Source of the DNA: Candidatus Pantoea deserta
GTDB taxonomy: Bacteria > Pseudomonadota > Gammaproteobacteria > Enterobacterales > Enterobacteriaceae
Reading direction: 5' to 3'
Length of the DNA: 64,000 nt
Assembly (NCBI RefSeq): GCF_003813865.1
Contig: NZ_RMVG01000003.1
Span: 124,001-188,000, forward strand
In this document: positions 9,082-19,317 of the stretch, piece by piece
Layout of the letters: each line of letters starts with the position of its first letter
How positions within the stretch are numbered: position 1 is the stretch's first letter
Position numbers and translations under genes: made by a program
The notes under the pieces: generated by a model
Told to the model about the DNA's origin: nothing
The model's input: only the letters and a program-made list of their open reading frames with translations
Database searches by the model: none

Positions 9082-9996
9082 ATGGATGCCTTTTTACTTC
9101 AGCAATTGATCAACGGCCTGACGCTGGGCGCGGTATACGGGCTTATCGCCATCGGCTACACCATGGTTTACGGCATTATCGGGATGATTAACTTCGCCCA
9201 CGGCGAGGTCTATATGATCTCCGCCTATCTGTGCGCCATTGGTCTGGCGCTGCTGTCGTTTTTCGGCGTGCACTCGTTCCCGCTGCTGATTTTTGGCACG
9301 CTGCTGTTCACCGTGGTGGTGACGGCGGTGTACGGCTGGACCATTGAGCGCATTGCCTACCGGCCGCTGCGTCACTCTACGCGGCTGGCGCCGCTGATTT
9401 CCGCAATTGGCATGTCGCTGATTTTGCAAAACTATGTGCAGTTGAGCCAGGGACCGAATCAGCAGGGCGTGCCCACGCTGCTCACCGGGGTGCTGCGCGT
9501 CGAGTTTGACGGCGGGATCGTGCAGATCACCTGGACCAAAATCTTTATCCTGGTCGCTGCGCTGTGCGGGATGGCGCTGCTGACCTGGATTATTCAGTAC
9601 ACCCGGCTTGGCCGTATCTGTCGCGCCGTGCAGCAGGACCGGCGCATGGCGGCCATTCTGGGGATCAACACCGATCGCGTTATCTCGCTGGTCTTTGTCA
9701 TCGGCGCGGCGATGGCTGGCCTGGCGGGCGTGCTGGTGACCATGAACTACGGAACCTTTGATTTTTACGCCGGCTTTATTATCGGCATTAAAGCCTTTAC
9801 CGCGGCGGTGCTGGGCGGCATCGGGTCGCTGCCTGGGGCCATGCTGGGCGGCCTGCTGCTTGGCGTGGCGGAGGCGCAGTTCGCCGGACTGGTCAACTCC
9901 GACTACAAGGACGTCTTCTCTTTCGCCTTGCTGGTGATGATTCTCATTTTCCGACCGCAGGGGCTGCTTGGCCGTCCGCTGGTAGCGAAAGTATGA
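9082..9996 (+). CDS. livH: Branched-chain amino-acid ABC transporter permease LivH
   Basis: This 304-residue inner-membrane permease has LivH landmarks: LINGLTLGAVYGLIAIGYTM, the INFAHGEVYMI loop, ERIAYRPLRHS, and the C-terminal GIKAFTAAVLGGIGSLPGAM. It pairs with LivM to form the translocation path. It follows livK after an 81-base gap with a hairpin and lies seven bases before livM. Length is as expected. Confidence 0.95.
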   Translation: MDAFLLQQLINGLTLGAVYGLIAIGYTMVYGIIGMINFAHGEVYMISAYLCAIGLALLSFFGVHSFPLLIFGTLLFTVVVTAVYGWTIERIAYRPLRHSTRLAPLISAIGMSLILQNYVQLSQGPNQQGVPTLLTGVLRVEFDGGIVQITWTKIFILVAALCGMALLTWIIQYTRLGRICRAVQQDRRMAAILGINTDRVISLVFVIGAAMAGLAGVLVTMNYGTFDFYAGFIIGIKAFTAAVLGGIGSLPGAMLGGLLLGVAEAQFAGLVNSDYKDVFSFALLVMILIFRPQGLLGRPLVAKV

Positions 9997-10003
9997 GGGC
10001 GCA

Positions 10004-11281
10004 ATGATGAATGACTCTCTTCAGCTTCGTCAGGCGCTGCGCGAAACGGTCATGGCCGGGCTGATCGCGCTGGTGGTGTTTGGACCAGTGGTAGGGGTAG
10101 TACTCAAAGGGTATAGCTTCAGTCTCGCCCCGGCGCGCGTGGCGCTGCTGGTGGCGATCGTGATGGCGGGAAGGCTGCTGCTTAGCCTGTTTCTGCAAAC
10201 CGCGCGTGGCCGCGCGCTGCTGCGCCGCTTCGAGGGCGCAGACGATGGCGTATACGTGCGTGAGCCGGGCTACCGTTCGCGGCTGCGCTGGGTGCTGCCG
10301 CTGCTGCTGATTATTGCGCTGGCGTTTCCCTTTCTCTCCAGCAAGTATCTGCTGACCGTAGCGATACTGGGCTTGATCTATGTGCTGCTGGGGCTGGGGC
10401 TTAATATCGTGGTCGGGCTGGCGGGCCTGCTCGATCTCGGTTACGTGGCGTTTTACGCCATTGGCGCCTACGGACTGGCGCTGGGCTATCAGTATCTTGG
10501 GCTGGGATTCTGGAGCATGCTGCCGCTGGCCGCGCTGCTGGCGGCATTTGCCGGAGCATTGCTCGGCTTTCCGGTCTTGCGCATGCACGGCGATTATCTG
10601 GCGATTGTGACGCTCGGTTTTGGCGAAATTATCCGCCTGGTGCTCACTAACTGGCTGAGTTTTACCGGCGGACCCAATGGCGTGTCCGTGCCGTCGCCAA
10701 CCTTTCTCGGACTGGAGTTCGGTCGGCGCGCGCGTGAAGGCGGCGTTCCTTATTACGAATTTTTTCATCTCGACTACAACCCCAACATGAAGTTTATCTT
10801 TCTCTACATCGTCCTGGTGCTGGTGGTCGCGCTGGTGCTGTTGATTAAGCATCGCCTGACGCGCATGCCGGTCGGCCGCGCATGGGAAGCGCTGCGCGAA
10901 GATGAGATTGCCTGTCGCGCGATGGGCCTGAATCATGTGCTGGTGAAGCTCTCGGCCTTTATGCTTGGCGCCTCCACGGCGGGCATCGCCGGGGTGTTTT
11001 TCGCCAGCTATCAGGGCTTTGTCAATCCGACCTCTTTTACCTTTTTCGAATCGGCGCTCATTCTTGCCATTGTGGTGCTGGGCGGGATGGGATCAACGCT
11101 GGGCGTGGTGCTGGCGGCGTTTGTGCTGACGGTTGCGCCTGAGCTGCTGCGCAGCTTTGCTGAATACCGCGTACTGCTGTTCGGCATGCTGATGGTCGTT
11201 ATGATGATCTGGCGGCCGCGCGGGCTGGTGCGCACCAGCCGCGTCGGCGTCGCGCCGCGCAAAGGAGTGCGACATGAGTGA
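10004..11281 (+). CDS. livM: Branched-chain amino-acid ABC transporter permease LivM
   Basis: At 425 residues this is the long LivM type, with an extra N-terminal hydrophobic region of about 110 residues before the core permease. Core motifs are GLGLNIVVGLAGLLDLGYVA, FPVLRMHGDYLAIVTLGFGE and the EAA-like loop REDEIACRAMGLNHVLVKL. Two ATG codons are adjacent (10004, 10007). Its last eight bases overlap livG, indicating coupled translation. Confidence 0.95.
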   Translation: MMNDSLQLRQALRETVMAGLIALVVFGPVVGVVLKGYSFSLAPARVALLVAIVMAGRLLLSLFLQTARGRALLRRFEGADDGVYVREPGYRSRLRWVLPLLLIIALAFPFLSSKYLLTVAILGLIYVLLGLGLNIVVGLAGLLDLGYVAFYAIGAYGLALGYQYLGLGFWSMLPLAALLAAFAGALLGFPVLRMHGDYLAIVTLGFGEIIRLVLTNWLSFTGGPNGVSVPSPTFLGLEFGRRAREGGVPYYEFFHLDYNPNMKFIFLYIVLVLVVALVLLIKHRLTRMPVGRAWEALREDEIACRAMGLNHVLVKLSAFMLGASTAGIAGVFFASYQGFVNPTSFTFFESALILAIVVLGGMGSTLGVVLAAFVLTVAPELLRSFAEYRVLLFGMLMVVMMIWRPRGLVRTSRVGVAPRKGVRHE

Positions 11282-12141
11282 TGCTATTTTACAGGTCGAA
11301 CATCTGATGATGCGCTTCGGCGGCATTAAGGCGCTTAACGACGTCAGCCTGCGCGTGCAGCGCGGATCGGTGACGTCGCTTATCGGTCCCAACGGCGCGG
11401 GGAAAACCACGGTGTTTAACTGCCTGACCGGCTTCTACCGCGCCAGCGGCGGACGCATTCTGCTTAACGCGCAGGCGCGCAGTACCGATGTGATTCAAAT
11501 TCTTGGTCAGAAAATTCAGCCGCGGGACTGGCTGCGGCCCGCGCAGCTGGGTTCGCGGGTCTGGTACAAAATGTTCGGCGGCGCGCATCTGGTCAACCGC
11601 GCCGGGCTGGCGCGTACGTTTCAAAACATCCGGCTGTTCCGCGAGATGTCGGTGATTGAAAACCTGCTGGTGGCGCAGCATATGCTGGCGAACCGCAATC
11701 TGCTGGCAGGAATTTTTAATACCAGAGGCTATCGCGAGGCGGAGAATCGCGCGCTGGATCGCGCGTTCTACTGGCTGGAAACGGTGGATCTTGTCTCTAC
11801 GGCCAACCGGCTGGCCGGCACGCTCTCTTATGGCCAGCAGCGGCGGCTGGAGATTGCGCGCGCCATGTGCACCCAGCCGGAGCTGATCTGTCTGGATGAG
11901 CCTGCGGCGGGACTTAACCCGGTTGAGACCGAGGCGCTGAGCGCCATTCTGCATCGCCTGCGCGCTGACCATCGCATCAGCGTATTGCTGATTGAGCATG
12001 ATATGCCGATGGTGATGGCGATATCCGACCATATCGTGGTGCTCGATCATGGGGATGTTATCGCGCAGGGTACGCCGACCGAGATACAGCACGACCCGCG
12101 CGTTATTGCCGCCTACCTGGGCGCAGAGGAGGAGGAGCTTC

Positions 12142-12149
<8 letters not shown>
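11274..12149 (+). CDS. livG: Branched-chain amino-acid ABC transporter ATPase LivG
   Basis: This 291-residue cytoplasmic ATPase has Walker A GPNGAGKTT, the LivG-specific insertion with ARTFQNIRLF, signature LSYGQQRRLEIARA and Walker B ELICLDEPAAGLNP followed by the H-loop LLIEHDM. Its start lies inside the livM end and its end overlaps livF by eight bases. It should dimerise with LivF to drive transport. Confidence 0.96.
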
Positions 12150-12891
<742 letters not shown>

Positions 12892-13007
12892 TAATGATTG
12901 AAAAATCAGGGAAACGCTTTGCATAAATAGATAAGCGCACTCATCATTAGAACTCCTGTCCAATCTGTTCTGATTTGGTTATTCCCTTGCAAAATCCTGG
13001 CGTAGCA

Positions 13008-14420
13008 ATGATGCAGGCGATAAAGCGCACGGCGTGGTATCCCAAACGTCGCTTCTATCGCACGCTGTTCTGGCGTGAGATCACGCCACTGGCGGTGCCC
13101 ATCTTTATCGAAAACCTGTGCGTGATGCTGATGGGCGTACTCAGCACCTTCCTGGTGAGCTGGCTGGGCAAAGAGGCGATGGCGGGCGTTGGGCTGGCGG
13201 ACAGCTTCAACATCATCATCATCTCGTTTTTTGCCGCTATCGATCTGGGAACCACGGTAGTGGTCGCCTTTAGCCTGGCGAAACGCAACGGCAAGCGCGC
13301 CCGCGCCGCCACGCGTCAGTCGCTGGCGCTAATGACAGTGCTGTCACTGCTGCTGGTGTTCGCCATTGAGCTGTGGGGACATCTGATCGTCGATTTGATT
13401 GCTGGCGGCGCGGAGCCAAGAGTAAAAGAGCTGGCGCTGAGCTATTTGCAGGTGTCAGCGTGGAGCTACCCGGCGGCGGCGATTGCGCTGATCGGCAGCG
13501 GCGCGCTGCGCGGGGCCGGGAATACCAAAATTCCCATGCTGATTAACGGTGGGATGAATATCCTCAATATCGTTATCAGCAGCATATTGATCTACGGCGC
13601 GTTCTCCTGGGACGGACTCGGTTTCGTCGGCGCAGGGCTGGGGTTGACCATCTCGCGCTATATCGGCGCGATTGGCGTGATTTACGTGCTGATGATCGGC
13701 TTTAACGCCTCGCTGAAAATTAGCCTTCCCAGCTATTTCCGCCGCTGGGATGGCAAAATCCTGATGGAAGTGCTGGGGATTGGCGTACCGGCAAGCATCG
13801 AATCGGTGCTGTTCAACGGCGGGAAGCTGCTGACGCAGGTGTTCGTCGCAGGTATGGGCACGGATGCCATCGCCGGTAACTTTATCGCCTTCTCTATTGC
13901 TTCGCTGATTAACCTGCCGGGCAACGCGCTGGGATCGGCCTCGACTATTATCACCGGCACGCGCCTGGGACGAAATCAGGTCTATCAGGCAGAGCGGCAG
14001 GTGAGGCATGTGTTCTGGCTGGCGACGCTCTGCCTGTGCGCGCTGGCGTTTCTTACCGTGCCGCTCTCCGGCGTGCTGGCGCGTTTTTATACGCGTGACC
14101 CGGACGTGATCAGCGTGACGCAGCATCTTATCTGGCTTAACGCCGCCTTTATGCCGATCTGGGCGGCCTCCTGGGTACTGCCCGCTGGCCTGAAGGGCGC
14201 GCGCGATGCGCGTTACACCATGTATGTTTCTATGTTCAGCATGTGGGGCGCGCGCGTCGTGGTGGGCTATGTGCTGGGCATTATGCTTGGCATGGGCGTG
14301 GTGGGCGTCTGGCTCGGCATGTTCCTTGACTGGGCGGTGCGCGGCGTCTGCTTCTGGTGGCGATTAAAAAGCGGCAAGTGGCTGGATAATTACCGCAAGA
14401 TGCTGGCGAAGCAGCAGTAG
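13008..14420 (+). CDS. yeeO: MATE-family flavin exporter YeeO
   Basis: This MATE-family inner-membrane exporter has about 470 residues and twelve predicted membrane segments. It matches E. coli YeeO closely (FWREITPLAVPIF, LMGVLSTFLVSWLGK, ADSFN, GSGALRGAGNTKIP, GNFIAFSIASLINLPG). E. coli YeeO is reported to export FMN and FAD. The frame stays open to a TTG at 12975, but ATG 13008 or the adjacent ATG 13011 are more likely; neither has a strong ribosome site. E. coli yeeO is also flanked by tRNA-Asn genes, which fits the tRNA downstream. Confidence 0.9.
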   Translation: MMQAIKRTAWYPKRRFYRTLFWREITPLAVPIFIENLCVMLMGVLSTFLVSWLGKEAMAGVGLADSFNIIIISFFAAIDLGTTVVVAFSLAKRNGKRARAATRQSLALMTVLSLLLVFAIELWGHLIVDLIAGGAEPRVKELALSYLQVSAWSYPAAAIALIGSGALRGAGNTKIPMLINGGMNILNIVISSILIYGAFSWDGLGFVGAGLGLTISRYIGAIGVIYVLMIGFNASLKISLPSYFRRWDGKILMEVLGIGVPASIESVLFNGGKLLTQVFVAGMGTDAIAGNFIAFSIASLINLPGNALGSASTIITGTRLGRNQVYQAERQVRHVFWLATLCLCALAFLTVPLSGVLARFYTRDPDVISVTQHLIWLNAAFMPIWAASWVLPAGLKGARDARYTMYVSMFSMWGARVVVGYVLGIMLGMGVVGVWLGMFLDWAVRGVCFWWRLKSGKWLDNYRKMLAKQQ

Positions 14421-14484
14421 GCAGCGACGTCACGCCTGGCGCGCAGCGGCAGCGTGCGGAACAGCGCGGGTCGAGCGCGATTAC

Positions 14485-14507
14485 GATCAAAGCCAATGGC
14501 TTTGATC
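14485..14507. repeat. Perfect 10-bp inverted repeat
   Basis: GATCAAAGCC and its exact complement flank a three-base AAT spacer, 64 bases after yeeO. No T-run follows on either strand, so it is not a standard terminator; it could be a protein-binding palindrome or an RNA hairpin. Apart from this I see no gene in 14421-14723. Confidence 0.7.
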
Positions 14508-14723
14508 GGGCAACGGTGTGGCCCGTCCGTGAATGATTAAGCCGTTCTGCGAGCGCTGTAGTTTTCTGCTGGTCCAGTAAAAATCAACACAGCCCTAAGC
14601 GGCATGCTTCAGTCAGCCAGGAGCCTGTTATCTGTTTTCCGGCAATAAACTGCATAAATTGATGGTTCAGGTAGGGCAGCAAACGCGATTAACTGACATC
14701 CTCACTTAAAGAGGAGATCCTTT

Positions 14724-14894
14724 ATGACCGCGCTATTGCAACTATGGAAAACGCGTCTCGACGCTTTTCTGGCCTTTCATCATGGCAATAACCCTGAGAC
14801 CGAAACCAGTCTGGAGCTTGATCTCCTGATCCCCGTCAGTCAGCTTTATGGTTTTGAGTATTATCCCTCGGTGCATCGCTATCATGAAAAATAG
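14724..14894 (+). CDS. Small protein of 56 residues, unknown function
   Basis: A short frame begins at ATG 14724 directly after a strong GAGGAG ribosome site and ends at TAG 14894, 26 bases before a good terminator. The peptide starts MTALLQLWKTRLDAF and ends SVHRYHEK; it has no membrane segment. I recognise no family. The ribosome site, length and terminator together support a real gene with its own transcript. It lies upstream of the protease-nuclease fusion, but the terminator between them argues against an operon. Confidence 0.6.
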   Translation: MTALLQLWKTRLDAFLAFHHGNNPETETSLELDLLIPVSQLYGFEYYPSVHRYHEK

Positions 14895-14920
14895 CGGTCC
14901 CTGTTGTCTCTGTTTTCGAT

Positions 14921-14952
14921 AAAGCCTGTTCTGACCAGAACGGGCTTTTTTT
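14921..14952 (+). terminator. Rho-independent terminator after the 56-residue gene
   Basis: AAAGCCTGTTCT pairs with AGAACGGGCTTT (one wobble) around a short loop, and the stem runs into TTTTTTT. Confidence 0.85.
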
Positions 14953-15161
14953 ATACTGGCGCATCGCACTCGCCGCCTCGGCACGCACGAATAACGGCAA
15001 AAGGCGCTGGGACCCCGTCCGCCGCAGGTGCGTTTTTACCGCAGAAAGCAGCGGCTTCTCAATCGATGAGGCTGCGTGTCTGGGGCGAAGTGTAAGAATA
15101 AGGCTCATTCAGCCGCAGCGGCTATGGTTAAGAAGAGAGACCTTCTACCACGGAGATGCGA

Positions 15162-16958
15162 ATGAGCGACAACGAAAGTGCCGCGCTGATACAGGCGCGG
15201 CTGGCACTGACCGCGCAGCAGCGCGCCCAGACCCGAACCGCGCTGGCGCAGAAAAAAGAGGCCGAGCCGGATAGCGCTCGCGCCCAGCGCTACGCCTTTC
15301 AGCAGCGGCTGCGCCAGGGCGTTATCGTTGGCGAAAGCAACGATCTGTTACCGATTGCCTTTTTGCAGCAGGGTTTAACCTGCGCGCGCGGCGTCGCGCT
15401 GCTGCGCGAAGACGGCATACCGAAGGGCAGCGGTTTCCTGACGCACGGCGGACTACTGGTCACCTGCCACCACCTGTTGCCGCAGCCGCCCGCGCAGGAG
15501 CGCGTGACGGTGCAGTTTGGCTGGCAGCGAACCGAGACGGGTGAGCTGGCTGAAGGCGTCAGTTATCACCTTGACGCGCAACGTTTCTTTTTGACCAGCC
15601 CGACCGACGAGCTGGACTGTACGGTGATTGCGCTGGGCGAGCCAGTTAACGGCGGCGGCGAACTGCCGCAGCCGATTGCGCTCAACGATCGCAATGATAA
15701 GCATGCCCTGGGGATCAGCCTCAATCTTATTCACCACCCCGGCGGCGCGCCGCAGCAACTTACCCTGCGCGATAACAAACTGCTGGCGCGTCATCAGCAG
15801 CTGCTGCACTACACGGCGGATACCGATAGCGGCTCTTCCGGCGCGCCGGTGTTGAATGACGGCTGGCAGCTGGTGGCGCTGCACCACGGCGGCGTTGAAA
15901 GCGATGATGGCTGGGTGAATGAAGGTATCCGTATCAGCGCCATCATTGACTGGTTAAAAGGGCAACTGACGCAGCTGCCGGAGGCGCAGCAGGCACAGCT
16001 GATGCAGGCGCTAACCGGCAGCGCGACGCTGACCGCCTCGGCAACGGCGCCGGATACGAACTATGGCAACCGGGACGGCTTTCAGCGCGATTTCCTGGAA
16101 GGCGCGCCGATCGATCTGGCGGCCATTATCGCCCCACGCGCTGCCGAAGTCGCGCCGCTGCGCAACGGGCGGCAGGGAGCAGAAGCGCAGCTCGACTATC
16201 AGCACTTTTCACTGCTGATGAATGCCGAGCGGCGGCTCGCTTTTTTTACCGCGACCAATATTGACGGCGCACGCTACCTCGCCATCGATCGCGGCAGCGG
16301 CCAGCCGTCGCTGCTGGAGGAGGCGGATCGCTGGGTGGAAGACAGCCGCATCGACAGCCGCTACGTTACCGGTCAGGAATTTTACAGTGAATACAGCCGC
16401 TGGTTTGATCGCGGGCACCTTACGCGCCGCAGCGATCCGACCTGGGGCACTGCGGCAGAGGCGGTGCGGGCCAACAAAGATACCTTCCACTTTACCAACT
16501 GTTCGCCGCAGCATTTTCGCTTCAATCAGAGCCTGCAATACTGGCAGGGCGTTGAGCGTTATATCCTGGAGTCGGGCGTACTGGAGTCAAAACGCAAAAT
16601 CAGCGTCCTGACCGGCCCCGTGTTGAATGACCAGTGGCGGCAGTATGCGGAATGGCAGGTGCCGCTGATGTTCTGGAAGGTGGTGCTGCGCATTGGCAAA
16701 ACCGGCCAGCCGCAGGCAACGGCGCTGCTGGTCAGCCAGGCGGATCTGCTGGATGAGCCGCGCCGCGTGTTGCCGCATACAGAGGTTGCCCCGCGGCCCA
16801 ATGTCGATGAGTATCGCGTAACGGTTAGCGCGCTGGAGACGCTCACCGGGCTGGATTTCGGCGCTTTTCGCCACTGGGAGAGCTGGCAGCCGGATGAATC
16901 GCTGCTGGCGCAGCCGTTGCCCGCGAAGCTGATTATGGGGTGGGGAGAACTTTTATAG
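15162..16958 (+). CDS. Trypsin-like serine protease fused to DNA/RNA non-specific endonuclease
   Basis: This 598-residue two-domain protein has a helical N-terminal region (1-70) and a trypsin_2-type protease (about 75-270) with likely triad H104 (LVTCHHLL), D152 (DELDC) and S226 (DSGSSGAPV). A linker leads to a C-terminal NUC-family nuclease (about 350-598) with DRGH at 416-419 (catalytic H419) and Mg-site candidates N446/N455 in TNCSPQHFRFNQ. ATG 15162 is chosen over 15156 because GGAG lies six bases before it. No signal peptide is seen, so it appears cytoplasmic. Protease fusions to nucleases suggest a nuclease released by proteolysis; a defence role is inference. All key residues look intact. 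Confidence 0.85.
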   Translation: MSDNESAALIQARLALTAQQRAQTRTALAQKKEAEPDSARAQRYAFQQRLRQGVIVGESNDLLPIAFLQQGLTCARGVALLREDGIPKGSGFLTHGGLLVTCHHLLPQPPAQERVTVQFGWQRTETGELAEGVSYHLDAQRFFLTSPTDELDCTVIALGEPVNGGGELPQPIALNDRNDKHALGISLNLIHHPGGAPQQLTLRDNKLLARHQQLLHYTADTDSGSSGAPVLNDGWQLVALHHGGVESDDGWVNEGIRISAIIDWLKGQLTQLPEAQQAQLMQALTGSATLTASATAPDTNYGNRDGFQRDFLEGAPIDLAAIIAPRAAEVAPLRNGRQGAEAQLDYQHFSLLMNAERRLAFFTATNIDGARYLAIDRGSGQPSLLEEADRWVEDSRIDSRYVTGQEFYSEYSRWFDRGHLTRRSDPTWGTAAEAVRANKDTFHFTNCSPQHFRFNQSLQYWQGVERYILESGVLESKRKISVLTGPVLNDQWRQYAEWQVPLMFWKVVLRIGKTGQPQATALLVSQADLLDEPRRVLPHTEVAPRPNVDEYRVTVSALETLTGLDFGAFRHWESWQPDESLLAQPLPAKLIMGWGELL

Positions 16959-16990
16959 CCGATGCGCTTACTGCGACCCGAAGCCTGCTC

Positions 16991-17016
16991 AGCCTCCCGT
17001 TGCGCGGGCTTTTTTA
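16991..17016 (+). terminator. Probable terminator of the protease-nuclease gene
   Basis: An imperfect GC-rich hairpin (AGCC..CCG with CGCGGGCT) followed by TTTTTT lies about 32 bases after the stop codon. Confidence 0.6.
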
Positions 17017-17156
17017 TTGAAACTCTTTTCCCATCAGGCCGTTACGCTTAATGCTTCTCCTTGCGATTTTGTCATGGCTGCTACACTTACTGCTCGTGCT
17101 GATAACGATTCAGCTCCCATAACGACAGCCTGAATGTCACTAAAAGGAGAGAGCGT

Positions 17157-18014
17157 ATGACAGACCGTCCACAAAATCCTCAGCAGGCGCAACAGCAGGA
17201 ATGGCCCGGCAGTTTTCTGCGAATGGACCCGGTACCCGATCATGGCGAAACCAGCTATCAGGGATCCGGTCGCCTGAAGGGCAAAACCGCCATCATTACC
17301 GGCGGCGATTCCGGTATTGGTCGCGCCGTGGCTATTGCCTATGCGCGTGAAGGCGCGAATGTGGTGATCTCCTATCTGGACGAGCATGAAGACGCCAGAG
17401 ACACGGCGCAATGGGTCGAAAAGGCGGGGCAGCAGGCGCTACTGATCGCCGGCGATGTCACCGAGGCGGAACACTGCCGCAGCATTGTGGCGCAGACCGT
17501 CGAGCGCTTTGGCAAAATCGACATCGTGGTGAATAACGCGGCCTTCCAGATGACCCGCAGTTCGCTGGAGGAGATCGGCGACGATGAATTTGACCGCACC
17601 ATGAAAACCAATCTTTACGCCATGTTCTATATCTGTAAGGCGGCGGTGCCCCATATGCCGTCTGGCGGTTCCATTATTAATACCGCGTCAATTAATGCCG
17701 ACCAGCCGAAGCCGAAGCTGATTGCCTATTCCGCGACCAAGGCCGCGATCGTTAACTTTTCAGGCAGCCTGGCGGCGCTGCTGGCAGAGAAGGGAATACG
17801 CGCCAATGCGGTCGCGCCCGGTCCGATCTGGACGCCGCTGATCCCGGCCACTATGCCGCCTGAACAGGTTGAAAGCTTTGGTAGCGAAGTGCCGCTGCAA
17901 CGTATGGGCCAGCCCGCCGAGCTGGCGCCGGCCTATGTGATGCTGGCCAGCGATGAATCGAGCTATATGTCTGGCGCAACCATTGCCGTAACCGGTGGCG
18001 TGGCGGTAATTTAA
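17157..18014 (+). CDS. SDR-family oxidoreductase (YghA-like)
   Basis: This 285-residue short-chain dehydrogenase/reductase has the NAD(P) motif TGGDSGIG (about residues 48-55), NNAAF in the place of the NNAG motif, and the catalytic Tyr-Lys in YSATKAA, followed by VAPGPIWTPL. The N-terminal extension before the Rossmann fold (GSGRLKGKTAIITGG) is typical of the YghA/glucose-dehydrogenase-like branch found in many stress-related SDRs. AAAGGAGAG precedes the ATG. A mannose-6-phosphate-isomerase-like gene follows after 19 bases, so the pair is probably one operon. The substrate is unknown. Confidence 0.9.
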   Translation: MTDRPQNPQQAQQQEWPGSFLRMDPVPDHGETSYQGSGRLKGKTAIITGGDSGIGRAVAIAYAREGANVVISYLDEHEDARDTAQWVEKAGQQALLIAGDVTEAEHCRSIVAQTVERFGKIDIVVNNAAFQMTRSSLEEIGDDEFDRTMKTNLYAMFYICKAAVPHMPSGGSIINTASINADQPKPKLIAYSATKAAIVNFSGSLAALLAEKGIRANAVAPGPIWTPLIPATMPPEQVESFGSEVPLQRMGQPAELAPAYVMLASDESSYMSGATIAVTGGVAVI

Positions 18015-18033
18015 TCTCGCGTAAGGGAGAGAG

Positions 18034-19092
18034 ATGAACGCTTATCCTTTAAAACTGACTACGCCGCTCGCCACGCATATATTTGGCGGACGGCGTATCA
18101 GAGAGCAGTTGGGAAAAGCCGGTCTGCCTGACACGCCTGTTGCAGAAACCTGGGAGATCAGCGACGTCGACGGCATGATCGCCAGCGTGACCAATGGCGA
18201 GCTGGCGGGCACCACGCTGCGTACGCTGACTGAGCGCTATCCTGACGAGTTGGTCGCGCCCGGCTGGCGCGGGCCGCATTTCCCGCTGCTGAGTAAATTC
18301 ATTGACGGATCCGGCATGCTGCCGGTCCATCTTCACGCTGACGATGCGCTGGCGCAGCGGCTGGAACGGCAGCCAAACGGTAAAACCGAGGCCTGGCACA
18401 TTTTGTGGGCCGCGCCCGGCGCGACCTGTCTGCTGGGCGTGCGTGACGGCGTGGACAATGCCAGGCTAAAAGCCGCGCTGCTGGCGCAGGATTACGATGC
18501 GGTGATGTATCGCCTGCCGGTCAAAGCCGGCGATACCTTTTATGTGCCTGGCGGAATGCTGCACAGCTTTGGCCCCGACACGCTGATTTATGAAATTGAG
18601 CAGACCTCTGACATCCAGCAGCATGCTATGCCCTGGCGAATGGAGGATGGATCGCGTCTGACTCAGGACGCGTGGGAGAGCAATATCGATGCGCTGCTGG
18701 CCGAGCTGCGGCCAGAGCTGCGCTGCACGCCGCAGCCGGGGCTGGCGCTGGAACAGGCAGGATTAACGCGGCTGTTTTGCTGCGCCTCTCCCTGGTTTGC
18801 GCTGGAGCGCTGGCGCTTTAGTCAGCCGCAGCGGTTGAATTTCAGCAGCGCGCGCATTGTTTCTAACCTCGGCGAGCCGCTGACGGTCGAGGGCAACGGC
18901 GTCAGCGTCACGCTGGGCCGCGCTGAGTCTCTGCTGCTGCCGGCCGCGCTGGATGAGGTCAGGCTGCGCGAGGCGGGCGAGCTTCTGATCGGCTATGTGC
19001 CGGATCTTCCGCGCGAGGTTATTGCCCCGCTGCGGCAGGCGGGATATAGCGATGAGGTCATCGCGCGGCTGGGCGATTTACGGGGTTTGTAA
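18034..19092 (+). CDS. Class I mannose-6-phosphate isomerase-like protein
   Basis: This 352-residue cupin-fold protein of the ManA family carries the putative zinc ligands in PVHLHADD, KTEAWHIL and GGMLHSFG. It looks like the shorter Firmicute-type class I isomerase rather than E. coli ManA (about 390 residues), so it is probably a second isomerase of narrower role rather than the housekeeping enzyme. AGGGAGAG precedes the ATG and the SDR gene ends 19 bases upstream. Fructose-6-phosphate/mannose-6-phosphate interconversion is inferred from family membership. Confidence 0.8.
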   Translation: MNAYPLKLTTPLATHIFGGRRIREQLGKAGLPDTPVAETWEISDVDGMIASVTNGELAGTTLRTLTERYPDELVAPGWRGPHFPLLSKFIDGSGMLPVHLHADDALAQRLERQPNGKTEAWHILWAAPGATCLLGVRDGVDNARLKAALLAQDYDAVMYRLPVKAGDTFYVPGGMLHSFGPDTLIYEIEQTSDIQQHAMPWRMEDGSRLTQDAWESNIDALLAELRPELRCTPQPGLALEQAGLTRLFCCASPWFALERWRFSQPQRLNFSSARIVSNLGEPLTVEGNGVSVTLGRAESLLLPAALDEVRLREAGELLIGYVPDLPREVIAPLRQAGYSDEVIARLGDLRGL

Positions 19093-19163
19093 GGCAGAAA
19101 GGCGCTGTAAAAAGACCTTGCAGGACGCGGCTGTAGCAGCAAACCAGCCGGACGCTGGGAAAG

Positions 19164-19222
19164 CAAAAGCCCGCTCAGGTTTCCCTGCGCGGGCTTGTTA
19201 ACATCGCTCCCCTGACCGGTAT
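19164..19222 (-). repeat. Second copy of the tRNA-Asn terminator with a relic of the tRNA 3' end
   Basis: Bases 19164-19196 repeat the terminator at 22814-22846 with one mismatch in 33 after aligning on the stem. Immediately beyond it, on the same (minus) strand sense, ACCGGTCAGGGGAGCGA matches 13 of 17 bases of the tRNA-Asn acceptor/T-stem 3' end. The element is in the same orientation as the intact tRNA 3.65 kb away. It can also act as terminator hairpin near the end of the isomerase gene. It is either the scar of an integration into tRNA-Asn or a decayed tandem tRNA-Asn. Confidence 0.65.
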
Positions 19223-19317
19223 CGCTTTTGTCAGCCTCAGGCCAATAAGACAGCCCAACCTGAATGTTCTGACAACACCATCCCTGTTTTATGGCGTAGA
19301 GGCGGTAGTCTTGAGCG

